From contig NC_087078.1 in assembly GCF_026151205.1 (NCBI RefSeq), positions 498,001 through 558,000 of the forward strand: a stretch of 60,000 nucleotides of DNA. The letters are read 5' to 3'. Below, piece after piece: positions 35,301 to 41,708 of the stretch. Under the pieces are notes generated by a model. It did not search any database. It saw only the letters and a program-made list of their open reading frames with translations, and was not told the DNA's origin. This stretch comes from Bolinopsis microptera (taxonomy: Eukaryota; Ctenophora; Tentaculata; Lobata; Bolinopsidae). The first letter of the stretch is position 1. The number at the start of each line of letters is the position of its first letter. Made by a program: the position numbers and the translations under genes.

Positions 35301-36413
35301 TCAAAAGTCTGTCCCATTTTCAAATATTAAATTTTCTGAACCCAAATTTGACAGATTGGATGAAATTTCTGCCCAGAAACGAATTAGTTAGTTAATTGAT
35401 GACGGTATGAAACCAAATTGAGGCACTGGTAGTCGAAATCCCGAAAAAAATTGCAAAATCATATTATCCCAATCTCTGTCCAATTTTCGGTTTTTGAAGA
35501 TGAAATTTCCAGGGCCGAAATTTTACATTTTTGACTAAATTTGACGGATAAAGTTAACTTTTTGCCAAATGATTAAGTGCTTCGATTGCTAATGGACTTA
35601 CCCGGTGCGTGCTACTTCGACGAAATTTGGACGATAATCATGCGTCAAACCAGATCTGTAACCTGCTTATAGTTATATTAAATATCTTACCAGGCATACG
35701 AGGAGGTTGAGGAAGGGCTGGTTGGTAACCTAGTAACCAGATAGTAACCTAGTAACCAGATGTAACCTGCTTATAGTTATATTAAATATCTCTCCAGGCA
35801 TACGAGGAGGTTGAGGAAGGGCTGGTTGGTAACCTAGTAACCAGATAGTAACCTAGTAACCAGATGTAACCTGCTTATATTTAATATCTCTCCAGGCATA
35901 CGAGGAGGTTGAGGAAGGGCTGGTTGGTAACCTAATAACCAGATAGTAACCTAGTAACCAGATGTAACCTGCTTATATTAAATATCTCTCCAGGCAGACG
36001 GGGAGGTTGAGGAAGGACTGGTTGGTAACCTAGTAACCAGATAGTAACCTAGTAACCAGATAGTAACCAAGTAACCAGATGTAACCTGCTAATATTAAAT
36101 ATCTCTCCAGGCAGACGGGGAGGTTGAGGAAGGGCTGGTTGGTAACCAGGTAACCTAGTAACCAGACAGTAACCTAGTAACCAGATGTAACCTGCTAATA
36201 TTAAATATCTCTCCAGGCAGACTGGGAGGTTGAAGAAGGGCTGGTTGGTAACCTAGTTACCAGACAGTAACCTAGTAACCAGATGTAACCTGCTAATATT
36301 GAATATCTCTCCAGGCAGACGGGGAGGTTGAAGAAGGGCTGGTTGGGAGACTGGACTGGGTGTTTACAGCACGACTAAATAAACCTTACGTCTTTGTCGG
36401 TCGGGATTATTAA
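13463..36413 (+). CDS. SLC6-type transporter with Ser/Pro-rich N-terminal extension (16 exons)
   Basis: Spliced model: 13463-14326, 14652-14755, 15784-15887, 16027-16238, 16352-16524, 16803-16903, 17780-17866, 18122-18279, 24471-24619, 24877-24983, 25699-25863, 26437-26575, 29339-29442, 29623-29748, 34727-34836, 36315-36413. The lengths sum to 2802 nt (933 residues plus stop); every junction is GT-AG and keeps phase. The product should be a plasma-membrane sodium-coupled solute symporter; substrate unknown. Residues 1-288 are RS-, Ser- and Pro-rich. Family marks follow in order: NMWKFPYLV (TM1), HGGFTFLIPY, NPRLRGVG (TM2-3), FLDGAVDGF, CLGVMTSYASF (TM6), TLWSALFY (TM8), SVAVGWIY (TM10). TM1 has SLPN where most members have GLGN, keeping the Asn. 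Between TM10 and the penultimate helix are about two extra hydrophobic segments (residues about 715-770). The start is the first Met after an in-frame TGA at 13445. Two receptor genes lie antisense in intron 8. Confidence 0.88.
14478..14651 (+). repeat. Two extra copies of the exon 2 acceptor (87-bp repeat)
   Basis: The acceptor cccag plus the first part of exon 2 (gtgaaaagtcgggatagg) appears three times at 87-bp spacing: 14478, 14565 and the used 14652. Copy 1 has an in-frame TAG. Copy 2 reads open for 48 nt (14565-14612) and meets a donor-like cag/gtgtaa, so it could be a 16-codon in-frame cassette exon. Confidence 0.85.
14652..14755 (+). CDS. SLC6-like exon 2 (TM1)
   Basis: Encodes the pre-TM1 basic Trp motif (SRDRWAGK) and TM1 with NMWKFPYLV, the counterpart of GNVWRFPYL in the family. 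Ends with two bases of a codon before gtaagt; completing with exon 3 gives Asn. Confidence 0.88.
14838..15760. mobile_element. Deleted pogo-type DNA transposon in intron 2
   Basis: Terminal segments resemble each other in inverted orientation: taaatcccaaaaattt on the left, aaatttttgggaattc on the right, each followed inward by gggcga/aaattt-rich sequence. The right end runs into a C run. The span encloses the transposase remnant at 15078-15404. The boundaries are approximate and no target duplication was confirmed. Confidence 0.5.
15078..15404 (+). pseudogene. pogo/Tigger-like transposase C-terminal remnant
   Basis: About 108 codons after an in-frame stop, beginning near LQPLDISINELAKKFM and ending at TAA. 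LQPLD, the KFM..KYEDWY block, the HARWI segment and the IRKGFEKSGI end match the C-terminal part of pogo-group (Tc1/mariner superfamily) DDE transposases. The catalytic Asp residues and DNA-binding domain are missing. It lies inside an intron on the host gene's sense strand and is presumably spliced out. Confidence 0.8.
15784..15887 (+). CDS. SLC6-like exon 3 (end of TM1, TM2)
   Basis: Carries HGGFTFLIPY and GMPLLTVELTIGQ, the conserved loop and TM2 of SLC6 proteins. Acceptor tttcag, donor caag/gtaaat, ending on the first base of a Gly codon. Confidence 0.92.
16027..16238 (+). CDS. SLC6-like exon 4 (TM3)
   Basis: Carries AFGNLNPRLRGVGVA and TM3, then KVPW at the start of the large extracellular loop. 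An alternative acceptor three bases on (exon start 16030) would drop one Gly; both keep frame. Confidence 0.9.
16352..16524 (+). CDS. SLC6-like exon 5 (TM4, TM5)
   Basis: Reads NTTISDSS (possible N-glycosylation in the extracellular loop), then LLAVIICWFLVFFCVF (TM4), RSIGAVVK and PVAVLIGVTV (TM5). The donor gttag/gttagt is inside a 57-bp repeat; the first copy gives the best family fit with exon 6. Confidence 0.88.
16487..16660 (+). repeat. 57-bp repeat duplicating the exon 5 donor three times
   Basis: The end of exon 5 and its donor are present three times with donors after 16524, 16581 and 16638. The spacing is exactly 57 bp and the reading frame stays open, so later donors would add 19 or 38 hydrophobic residues in frame. 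Confidence 0.88.
16803..16903 (+). CDS. SLC6-like exon 6 (loop before TM6)
   Basis: FLDGAVDGFEKYL and VWSDATS match the family block with consensus LPGA.DGI..YL and VW.DAATQ. Phase continues from exon 5 (split Arg codon) and into exon 7 (split Ser codon). Confidence 0.9.
16918..17765 (+). repeat. 8-bp minisatellite (TTACTAGG)n in intron 6
   Basis: About 100 copies of ttactagg with ttactggg variants and internally duplicated blocks (for example gttaatatgttactagg at three places). It fills nearly all of intron 6. The same unit appears inverted in intron 9 and in short runs in introns 4 and 7. Confidence 0.95.
17780..17866 (+). CDS. SLC6-like exon 7 (TM6)
   Basis: CLGVMTSYASFNP is the unwound TM6 motif of SLC6 transporters (family form CFGVLITYASYN), where substrate and sodium bind. 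Acceptor gtttcag, donor atag/gttagt. Confidence 0.92.
18028..18053 (+). repeat. Duplicated start of exon 8 with acceptor
   Basis: The sequence ctcagataagaatataatct occurs 94 bp before the true exon 8 start with its own ctcag acceptor. After tctgtctggt the copy departs from the exon, so use of this site would disrupt the frame. Confidence 0.8.
18122..18279 (+). CDS. SLC6-like exon 8 (TM7)
   Basis: Encodes DKNIICLVDLVVS then VLGGAVIYLVLGHKA, the TM7 region, and the following extracellular segment ending in GIHLLFK. It joins in phase 0 to VYADALSHL of exon 9, matching the family form with consensus GLAF..YPEALS.L. Confidence 0.9.
18461..19492 (-). pseudogene. Class A GPCR, broken by two frameshifts
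   Basis: A rhodopsin-like seven-TM receptor antisense within intron 8 of the transporter gene. From Met at 19492: TM1 with GFPGN, TM2 with SLND, a conserved Cys before TM3, and TRT in place of DRY. The frame shifts near 19050-19067 (TM4/loop 2) and again near 18800 (TM6), so the two breaks cancel, and TM7 NSAINPIVYLWRF is back in the first frame. It shares RT.SL..PF after TM3 and YLWR after TM7 with the intact receptor at 21521-22780, so the two look like tandem duplicates. The tail is four or five YYGNRLS units encoded by a 21-bp minisatellite. Sequencing error at both sites is possible but less likely. Confidence 0.8.
18515..18615. repeat. 21-bp minisatellite within the receptor tail
   Basis: Five tandem copies of gagtctgtttccatagtaact; 21 bp keeps frame, so each adds seven residues to the receptor tail on the minus strand. 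Single copies also lie at about 19528-19545 and 19915-19940, on the 5' side of the same receptor. Confidence 0.9.
19493..20096. other. Intergenic stretch 5' of the broken receptor
   Basis: Part of transporter intron 8. Holds X-box-like gttactatggtaac near 19725 and single copies of the 21-bp unit. No gene seen. Confidence 0.5.
20222..20646. repeat. 47-bp minisatellite between the two receptors
   Basis: About nine copies of a 47-bp unit containing atcaagttataaagctggtg and ending in gggagggg, with 1-bp length variation in the G run. Preceded by a G run at 20118. Confidence 0.95.
20647..21194. other. Non-coding region, nothing recognised
   Basis: AT-rich intron 8 sequence without repeat structure or plausible coding frame. 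Confidence 0.4.
21195..21580. repeat. 37-bp minisatellite overlapping the receptor stop codon
   Basis: About ten copies of a 37-bp unit, actgaatactctgagatgat followed by gctgcacgtgtcaattc. Each contains CACGTG. The last copy encodes the C-terminal residues and stop of the intact receptor on the minus strand, so the array has expanded from the gene's 3' end. Confidence 0.93.
21521..22780 (-). CDS. Class A (rhodopsin-like) GPCR, orphan
   Basis: A 419-residue frame without introns in the seven-TM region, antisense in intron 8 of the transporter. Landmarks: VGIVGN with the TM1 Asn at 67, TLND with the TM2 Asp at 93, Cys123 before TM3, SSRTY at 146-150 instead of DRY, Cys199 in loop 2, a Pro in TM5 (about 231), and NSAVNPVLYLWR at 327-338 with the NPxxY motif. 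Met31 is an equally good start: it lies just after a splice-acceptor-like tttttatcag, so the first 30 residues may be intron. Ligand unknown. A plasma-membrane signalling receptor by family. The missing DRY Asp/Arg-Tyr pattern is shared with the broken neighbour. Confidence 0.9.
   Translation of the reverse strand: MQILCCCICPSVNLNVYCNLMILIFLSDSQMILKTVTEPPELQFNSVFDSVYGAVCCLCFTVGIVGNITSYLYFRSKKRDISNTVYQFITLNDSIISLTVLPVGVSFLSGRSPGFLLASHVGCSTWFYVWGVSVRLSIFLVVCLCSSRTYSLIRPFTTQKIWPIHLLVTSYFLLQVGQLAGFHVLRGTVIKYARDTARCELLLMTQPPDPLPDETVLLLLEICMIFTYVVPVFVVLISCVLSVFAILLYKRGGGAQRALRQSRHKATVTILLFAVLYGVCNVPIVVKLIIQTYTVHTRGDYNDFYEFDTWPFRYYHNATWTLLLAVNSAVNPVLYLWRMCALRRHTVAYVRWLLFGEPVRRVSTSQGTAFFNQRLMYTLESEANIVVRNTTCCAVPRAAPSQSIQRIDTCSIISEYSVN
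22781..24470 (+). other. Remainder of transporter intron 8
   Basis: A 91-codon frame at 22948-23223 ends in an aacgagctatactagt repeat and has no recognisable domain. Single or double copies of the 22-bp unit cacgtgttaccatggaaact lie near 23375 and 23890, and an inverted one near 23700. Three tgacgtca-like sites lie at 24420-24465. No other gene seen. Confidence 0.5.
24471..24619 (+). CDS. SLC6-like exon 9 (TM8)
   Basis: VYADALSHL, TLWSALFYGTLAILTL and SFSLIEGF match the loop before TM8 and TM8 with its VEG/IEG motif. Phase 0 from exon 8 across a 6.2-kb intron; ends two bases into a Ser codon. Confidence 0.92.
24620..24868 (+). repeat. 8-bp minisatellite (CCTAGTAA)n in intron 9
   Basis: About 30 units starting a few bases after the exon 9 donor and ending just before the exon 10 acceptor. 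It is the reverse complement of the intron 6 unit. Confidence 0.95.
24877..24983 (+). CDS. SLC6-like exon 10 (TM9)
   Basis: CMAGFLLGIPFTFDCG matches TM9 of the family (consensus fLlGLp..t.gG). Ends on the first base of an Asp codon completed by exon 11. Confidence 0.9.
25095..25698 (+). repeat. 11-bp minisatellite forming the exon 11 acceptor tract
   Basis: About 54 copies of tatgacccctc/tataacccctc. The last unit turns directly into tctatcag, the acceptor of exon 11, so the polypyrimidine tract is minisatellite. Confidence 0.93.
25699..25863 (+). CDS. SLC6-like exon 11 (TM10 and an extra hydrophobic segment)
   Basis: DHYMRRWVLFYL then SVAVGWIY correspond to TM10. A second hydrophobic stretch, VPAVVVFNLGCFLSVLVP, follows after a short basic loop and has no counterpart I know of at this place in animal SLC6 proteins. 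Confidence 0.9.
26037..26415 (+). repeat. 22-bp minisatellite of fused E-box and X-box motifs (intron 11)
   Basis: About 17 copies of the unit cacgtgttaccatgg plus aaactaa. Each has CACGTG and GTTACCATGGAAAC, which fits the RFX X-box pattern. Variants with ggagac or ccaggg occur. Binding is not shown by sequence alone. Confidence 0.93.
26437..26575 (+). CDS. SLC6-like exon 12 (extra hydrophobic segment)
   Basis: In the phase dictated by exon 11 it reads a polar stretch, then SVTIAFSLAAAILVGSF followed by a basic KNKVRKTKR. This looks like a second extra membrane segment with a cytosolic positive flank. It is the least family-like exon; the assignment rests on phase, splice sites and hydrophobicity. 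Confidence 0.75.
26740..27030 (+). repeat. 7-bp (AGTAATT)n run and about four copies of a 33-bp repeat
   Basis: A run of agtaatt at 26745-26820, then tcagttcagtaattacactt units up to 27020. Intron 12. Confidence 0.88.
27071..27397 (+). CDS. Hypothetical 108-codon frame in intron 12
   Basis: A charged, non-repetitive frame of mixed composition, with a Cys pair near the start (NRCRGC) and a mostly helical-looking charged middle. I do not recognise it. It ends inside gttaccatggcaac, an X-box-like palindrome. It could be a nested small gene, part of the retroelement remnant just downstream, or chance. Confidence 0.25.
   Translation: MFNRCRGCVMYKSEKYVAYKLDEVRDDGAEWIRDTLRLAKAEHVNKYTVQSFNGKREISRKVMSRSLEAALKVKNRQLLYTNEMEKYNQNYQFDVIDSQGTIVTMATR
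27413..27909 (+). pseudogene. Non-LTR retrotransposon ORF1-like remnant
   Basis: Reads RSRNVMLFGLKEEKGELL, then after an in-frame TAG at 27602 KVTLTSSTIVRQIL, and after a frameshift near 27757 PDRSPEERAQQQKLV and a stop at 27907-27909. This order (VMLFGL..E, VKVTL.S...R..L, PDRS.EER) is the pattern of invertebrate LINE ORF1 or leader proteins. One stop and one shift make it dead. Confidence 0.7.
27910..28328. other. Non-coding intron 12 sequence
   Basis: AT-rich, no repeat array or coding frame recognised; possibly the 3' part of the retroelement remnant. Confidence 0.4.
28329..29350 (+). repeat. 70-bp minisatellite carrying the exon 13 acceptor 15 times
   Basis: Fifteen copies at 70-bp spacing (one is 69). 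Each contains gttaccatggttata and cccactcttcaggaactcgt. The ctcttcag is the acceptor of exon 13 and gaactcgttctg its first bases; only the last copy continues into coding sequence at 29339. Confidence 0.95.
29339..29442 (+). CDS. SLC6-like exon 13 (loop)
   Basis: Found because exons 12 and 14 do not join in phase. It starts at the last copy of the 70-bp repeat, completes the Arg codon of exon 12, reads WTLIGWHGADNLRKMI and YRWAPNTFNS, and ends one base into a Glu codon before gtatgg, restoring phase with exon 14. The content is not family-diagnostic; support is phase, splice signals and open frame. Confidence 0.72.
29623..29748 (+). CDS. SLC6-like exon 14 (penultimate TM)
   Basis: FDSFMSPAK then CIKYVVPGCLLVLL, resembling the helix with consensus CW+f..P..ll that follows TM10 in the family. 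Ends one base into a Gly codon. Confidence 0.85.
29769..34575 (+). repeat. 56-bp minisatellite, about 85 copies, filling intron 14
   Basis: The unit is 56 bp: ctggttaccatagttactgt, tcactacaagactggttacc, aagtgagaatataaga. Very homogeneous; recurrent variants are ttttcac for gttcac, ctagaag or ctataag for ctacaag, and ataaaactggatacc. Several variants recur together, indicating block duplication. Each unit has a gttaccatagttac half-palindrome. Confidence 0.98.
34727..34836 (+). CDS. SLC6-like exon 15 (last TM)
   Basis: VYSGEQLALGQ then GIVVFFSVLLFIYPRIL, the final membrane helix, ending NPSE in phase 0 before gtaatg. Confidence 0.87.
34850..35650. other. Non-coding intron 15 sequence with a 65-bp direct repeat
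   Basis: Two diverged direct copies of a segment starting attgcaaaatcatatt and containing tctgtcc.attttcgg lie at about 35045 and 35449. Otherwise nothing recognised. Confidence 0.5.
35650..36350 (+). repeat. 97-117-bp repeat carrying the last-exon acceptor seven times
   Basis: The acceptor tctccag plus the first about 30 bases of exon 16 (gcagacggggaggttga) occur at 35694, 35798, 35895, 35994, 36111, 36216 and the used 36315. Each decoy is followed by ctggttggtaacc, which offers donor-like GT sites; a gctg/gttggt donor would give a 27-nt in-frame mini-exon. Confidence 0.9.
36315..36413 (+). CDS. SLC6-like exon 16 (C-terminal tail)
   Basis: 32 codons and TAA. An acidic EVEEGLVGRLDW segment and a short cytosolic tail ending VFVGRDY. 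Chosen over the six upstream copies because only this one continues to an in-frame stop without a donor. Confidence 0.8.
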   Translation, partial: ADGEVEEGLVGRLDWVFTARLNKPYVFVGRDY

Positions 36414-36705
36414 ATAATTGGATAACAGTTTGATACTAATAGTTATCTAACTAAATTCTAGTGTTTTTTTCAAATTTAATTTAATACGCTTCTTTTAAAA
36501 AACTGAGAAAATTTCGTAACTGTTCATTTTAAAGGGCTAAAAAGTATTGTACGCTTTTGAAAAACTGGATGATAATATGGTATTCGTATTCGATTCCTCA
36601 CATTTCCGCTTTGTAAATGAAATTCATACATTAACGGTTTATATTATTTTTAAAGATAATTTGGAATTTTTTGAACATGTTTGAAATCTCATCAAATCTA
36701 ACTAG
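36414..36705. other. 3' flank of the transporter gene
   Basis: AT-rich; no exact AATAAA hexamer was spotted soon after the stop. No other gene. Confidence 0.4.
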
Positions 36706-36872
36706 AATTGAGAGAGAGAGGGAGAGAGGGAGGGAGGGAGGGAGGGAGGGAGGGAGGGAGGGAGGGAGGGAGGGAGGGAGGGAGGGAGGGAGGAAGGGAG
36801 GGAGGGAGGGAGGGAGGGAGGGAGGGAGGGAGGGAGGGAGGGAGGGAGGTAGGGAGGGAGGGAGGGAGGGAG
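36706..36872. repeat. (GGGA)n microsatellite
   Basis: About 40 tetranucleotide units with rare interruptions. Open frames on both strands are artefacts. Confidence 0.97.
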
Positions 36873-37870
36873 CACGATCCTGTCTCCTCAAATAGTCAAT
36901 CACGTATCGATGGATCAGATCTCAATGGATCACTTATAGGGTATGTGATACGAATGGGATCCGAGATTACAAAAATTCGGACTGATTTCGCCAAAAAGGA
37001 CTCCTGTCCGACAGCGACATCTGTCCAAAATCCCTAATTCGGCTGTCGGACAGTTGTTGCTGTCGGACAGATGTCGCCCAATCTGTGGGCAGTTATTTCT
37101 GGGCCACCCTGCAAACGAGATCGGAAAATGAACATTGAACAGTTCCACATCAAAAAGTGCCAGAACGAAAAGTGTATAAATCATTCATTTTGCTCGCTTA
37201 GATATATGTATTACAGCTGGCATTAAAGCAATACATAAAGTGAAAAGAAGCGTAAGAATTTATGACAAATCAGATCAATGACAGGTGATCAACAATTAGC
37301 ACCAAGGATCGACCAGAACCGCTTTTTTGGCCGGGACCGGGACTGGAAAAAATTGCCGGGACCGGGATTAAGCCGGGATCGGGAATAAGACCGGGACCGG
37401 GAATAAGACCGGGATTGGGACCGGGATCGTAGCTAACAAAAATGTTACTTTCAATATTCTTTGATCTTATACATTACTAGAACTTATTATCTCAGCCACT
37501 CAGGCCCGAGGAAGCTTCTAGAACGTTCTCGATTGTTCTACAAATCGTGCTGCACAATAACCTAATGAGTAATATTATGGAACATTCTTAAGAAATGTGC
37601 CACATATTCATCCAGGAATATTCCCCTGTATTAAATTACATTAATCATAATATTTATTAGTCCTTCTCCAGACTCTAACCCTGATCCTAGCTGTGTTACC
37701 ATAGTTACACCACTAGTTACCATTCTAACAACCTGCTGATAAGAAACTGTAAACATTGTTAAACTGATCTTAAGATTCCATCTAGCACCACATGTTATCT
37801 GCTTTGTAATTGTTTGACAGTGAACAAGCACAGAGCTTACCACATTTCTATTTATAGGCTTCATACAAAG
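36873..37870. other. Non-coding region with short inverted repeats and (CCGGGA)-rich tract
   Basis: Around 37008-37072, ctgtccgacag and ctgtcggacag motifs occur repeatedly in both orientations, as in a small hairpin element. At 37325-37430, gaccgggaccggga-type units form a short degenerate array. No gene seen. Confidence 0.5.
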
Positions 37871-38842
37871 TATGAGTACACTGTCTCCACACAGTGGAGA
37901 GTACAAACTGTACACTGTACTTATTGTACAGTCCGTATCATTACAAATACACTGCCACTAACCAGACACAGAGTACAAACTGTACACTGTACTTATTGTA
38001 CAGACCTTATCATTACAAATACACTGCCACTAACCAGACACAGAGTACAAACTGTACACTGTACTTATTGTACAGTCCGTATCATTACAAATACACTGCC
38101 ACTAACCAGACACAGAGTACAAACTGTACACTGTACTTATTGTACAGTCCGTATCATTACAAATACACTGCCACTAACCAGACACAGAGTACAAACTGTA
38201 CACTGTACTTATTGTACAGTCCGTATCATTACAAATACACTGCCACTAACCAGACACAGAGTACAAACTGTACACTGTACTTATTGTACAGTCCGTATCA
38301 TTACAAATACACTGCCACTAACCAGTCACAGAGTACAAACTGTACACTGTACTTATTGTACAGTCCGTATCATTACAAATACACTGCCACTAACCAGACA
38401 CAGAGTACAAACTGTACACTGTACTTATTGTACAGTCCGTATCATTACAAATACACTGCCACTAACCAGACACAGAGTACAAACTGTACACTGTACTTAT
38501 TGTACAGACCGTATCATTACAAATACACTGCCACTAACCAGACACAGAGTACAAACTGTACACTGTACTTATTGTACAGTCCGTATCATTACAAATACAC
38601 TGCCACTAACCAGACACAGAGTACAAACTGTACACTGTACTTATTGTACAGACCGTATCATTACAAATACACTGCCACTAACCAGACACAGAGTACAAAC
38701 TGTACACTGTACTTATTGTACAGACCGTATCATTACAAATACACTGCCACTAACCAGACACAGAGTACAAACTGTACACTGTACTTATTGTACAGTCCGT
38801 ATCATTACAAATACACTGCCACTAACCAGACACAGAGAATTA
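37871..38842 (+). repeat. 72-bp minisatellite, about 13 copies
   Basis: The unit is 72 bp, starting gagtacaaactgtacactgt and ending actaaccagacaca, nearly identical between copies. Because 72 is a multiple of 3, two plus-strand frames of more than 330 codons stay open. They are identical repeats with no domain, so I do not call a gene. Confidence 0.95.
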
Positions 38843-40294
38843 TGTACAGAGTAAGCTTGATCTCAAGCAGTGTTACCATTGTAACTAGCAACTAACTAAC
38901 TAGCAACTAACTAAATATGGTCGTATGGTTTTTGGCTCAGCCAATAAAGATAAAGATAAGATTCCGGTTTGGAATATTTAATATTACAGCTTCATCTACG
39001 AAACTATAGGTGAATACTTCGTTATCTTAAGTTATTTTTAAGTATGGTCAGCTAGGAACCTTTCATACTGTGTAAAGTAAAATTAATATGCTGATTAACA
39101 TAATTTTTCTTACTGGGCGGCGCTCAGCCTGTCATTCCGCCGAATCTTTATTATGTTTATGAACATAATAGCCTGGGGTCCCCAGGTACAATTTTTTTAG
39201 CAAGTGGCACTGTAACTTCTCATTTTCAATATTCAACATTTTTGGCTCATGACAATAAAGATAAAAATAAGATAAATTATAAATAAAGATAAGGGCCAGA
39301 GATTTGACAAAAATAAGGTTTTTGAGGTAATATACTAATATTAGAGAACCTTGGTAGAAATACATTTTCTTAGCGCTGGATTTCACAGTAATCCACACAA
39401 AGTTCTCAATTCTTTTCGGATCTTCTGTCAACACACAGTCACAGAATGGATATTGGCTATGAGGATCATAACAGCTAATGGCTTGGATTATTCTCACCAG
39501 ATATCTCGGCTCTCTTCCAGAATAATCCTTTATATTTTAAGCGTACACTCTTAGAAATTACGGGAACATTAATCATCATTTTTATTAAAATTCATAATAT
39601 TATTTTCAGGTTCCGCTGTAAGATAACATAATTGTAAAGTTAGGTTACGTCATAAAAACTTCGTGCAGACCTAGTGACGTCATGGCAACCTCATTACGTC
39701 ATGTGACCCCACGTATCCTGTTCAGTGTTCACTGCGTGATACCCGTTGTAAAGTTGTAATAAGGTTTTAGTAATGGTCCCAGAGTCCAGACCCAAGTTCC
39801 CTCCGTTCTGAAAGAGATATAAAGATTACACCTCTATAATATAACAGAGAACTGTATCAACCAAGATATAGCTAAATTCGGCCAATGTTAAACTTCGGCC
39901 GAAGTTGGTTCACATGTTTGGAACAGGGATAGATCGTTCACTATATTTACAATGGCTGTATATTAGGTGTCTTAGCTGTCATAGCGGGTCCCTTACTATC
40001 ACAATCACGTAAACCAAATTCAGCCCAAGTCATAGCCTGCACTGATTAATAAAGAGTTAAAGAAGACAAGTAGTTAATTAAGAATCTGTATTCAATATTC
40101 ATGAATGTAAATGCTATTCCAGGTCGGACTAGCTTGTGTCGACGGCAGAATGGCAACAGTAATATGAAAATTAATTTATTCTTTAAATTTGAGTTTCACT
40201 AAGAGTTCATTAGAGTTACTACACTGACTTAAGTTAGAATCCGGCATCCGCAAGTTGGAGAACAAACTTTATGACTAAAACAACTTGATAGTAA
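38843..40294. other. Non-coding region
   Basis: A 121-codon minus frame at 39132-39497 has biased, AT-driven composition and no recognisable domain. Nothing else supported. Confidence 0.4.
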
Positions 40295-41708
40295 GATTTA
40301 AGGGGAGATACACCAAAAACGTTTTTGCTCCGAACATCGATTTTATTTCATATTATGGTTAAATAGACAAAAAGAATAAGATTGCACACCTTCAAAATTT
40401 TTTAAAAATATTCCCTCATCGAGAAAAAAATATTTTTCTTTTTCGAAAATTTTTAAAATTTGGAGAAGTCTGTCACTGTAATACCGATAGTTCGGCCAGT
40501 TTAAAAGTTTTTTGGCTGATTTTTTTACTGAACATTCCTTACACTCCGTACAGGACAACCCTTTAAAGGATTATATAATAGAACGATAAATGACTAAGTT
40601 ACAGACCAAACTAGGTAAAAAAAGAAAAATTGGGATTTTTGCCTACCACCAAAGTTGTACATTTTACCACTCGCCCAGGTCATCAGATATCGCTTCTAAA
40701 ATTCTTGTGAGTGTAGCTGATGATCATATCAAACTTTTTGGAACAGGATTTTTCTCAGTTTTGAGTTTTAAGGTATGAAATGTGGCCTCAAACGACTTAG
40801 TAAAATTCATCGTAAAAAGGGCCAAACATAGCAGATTTAAGGCTTAAAATGCCTATTACTCAAAAAGTATCAGTTTTTTGAAATAATTTTTACAGAATCG
40901 TAATCAGCTTGAGAAGACGAATCTTTTAGTACCAAATAGGTGATTTTAGAAGACAAATTGTCTTAAATAATTTTCCAGCTCGAACACAAGGGTCCCCCCT
41001 TGTATAAATTGTGTACAAATTGTACACATTTTTTACAAATTTTGTGTCTTAAACTATTATAAATTTGGTATTAAAAGATTCGTCTTACCAAGCTGATTAC
41101 GATCCTGTAGAAATTATTTCAAAAAAACTGATACTTTTTGAGTAATAGGCATTTTAAGCCTCAAATCTGCCATGTTTGGCCCTTTTTTACGATGAATTTT
41201 ACTAAGTCGTTTGAGGCCACATTTCATACCTTAAAACTCAAAACTGAGAAAAATCCTGTTCCAAAAAGTTTGATATGATCATCAGCTACACTCACAAGAA
41301 TTTTAGAAGCGATATCTGATGACCTGGGCGAGTGGTAAAATGTACAACTTTGGTGGTAGGCAAAAATCCCAATTTTTCTTTTTTTACCTAGTTTGGTCTG
41401 TAACTTGGTCATTTATCGTTCTATTATATAATCCTTTAAAGGGTTGTCCTGTACGGAGTGTAAGGAATGTTCAGTAAAAAAATCAGCCAAAAAACTTTTA
41501 AACTGGCCGAACTATCGGTATTACAGTGGTAGACTTCTCCAAATTTTAAAAATTTTCGAAAAAGAAAAATATTTTTCTTCTCGATGAGGGAATATTTTTA
41601 GAAAATTTTGAAGGTGTGCAATCTTATTCTTTTTGTCTATTTAACCATAATATAAAATAAAATTGATGTTCGGGGCAAAAACGTTTTTGGTGTATCTCCC
41701 CTTAAATC
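40295..41708. mobile_element. 1.4-kb palindromic element
   Basis: Inverted arms of about 650 bp (40295 to about 40945; about 41060 to 41708), both ending gatttaaggggagatacacc, around a spacer of about 115 bp. An identical 62-codon frame lies in each arm (40590-40778 plus; 41224-41412 minus), showing very low arm divergence. No transposase and no obvious target duplication. Confidence 0.85.

Noticed and set aside
37814-38895. Two overlapping plus-strand frames of more than 330 codons
   Set aside because: Both are the 72-bp repeat read in different frames; identical repeats with no flanking coding signal.
39132-39497. 121-codon minus-strand frame as a gene
   Set aside because: Composition follows the AT-rich background, no domain, no splice or start support.
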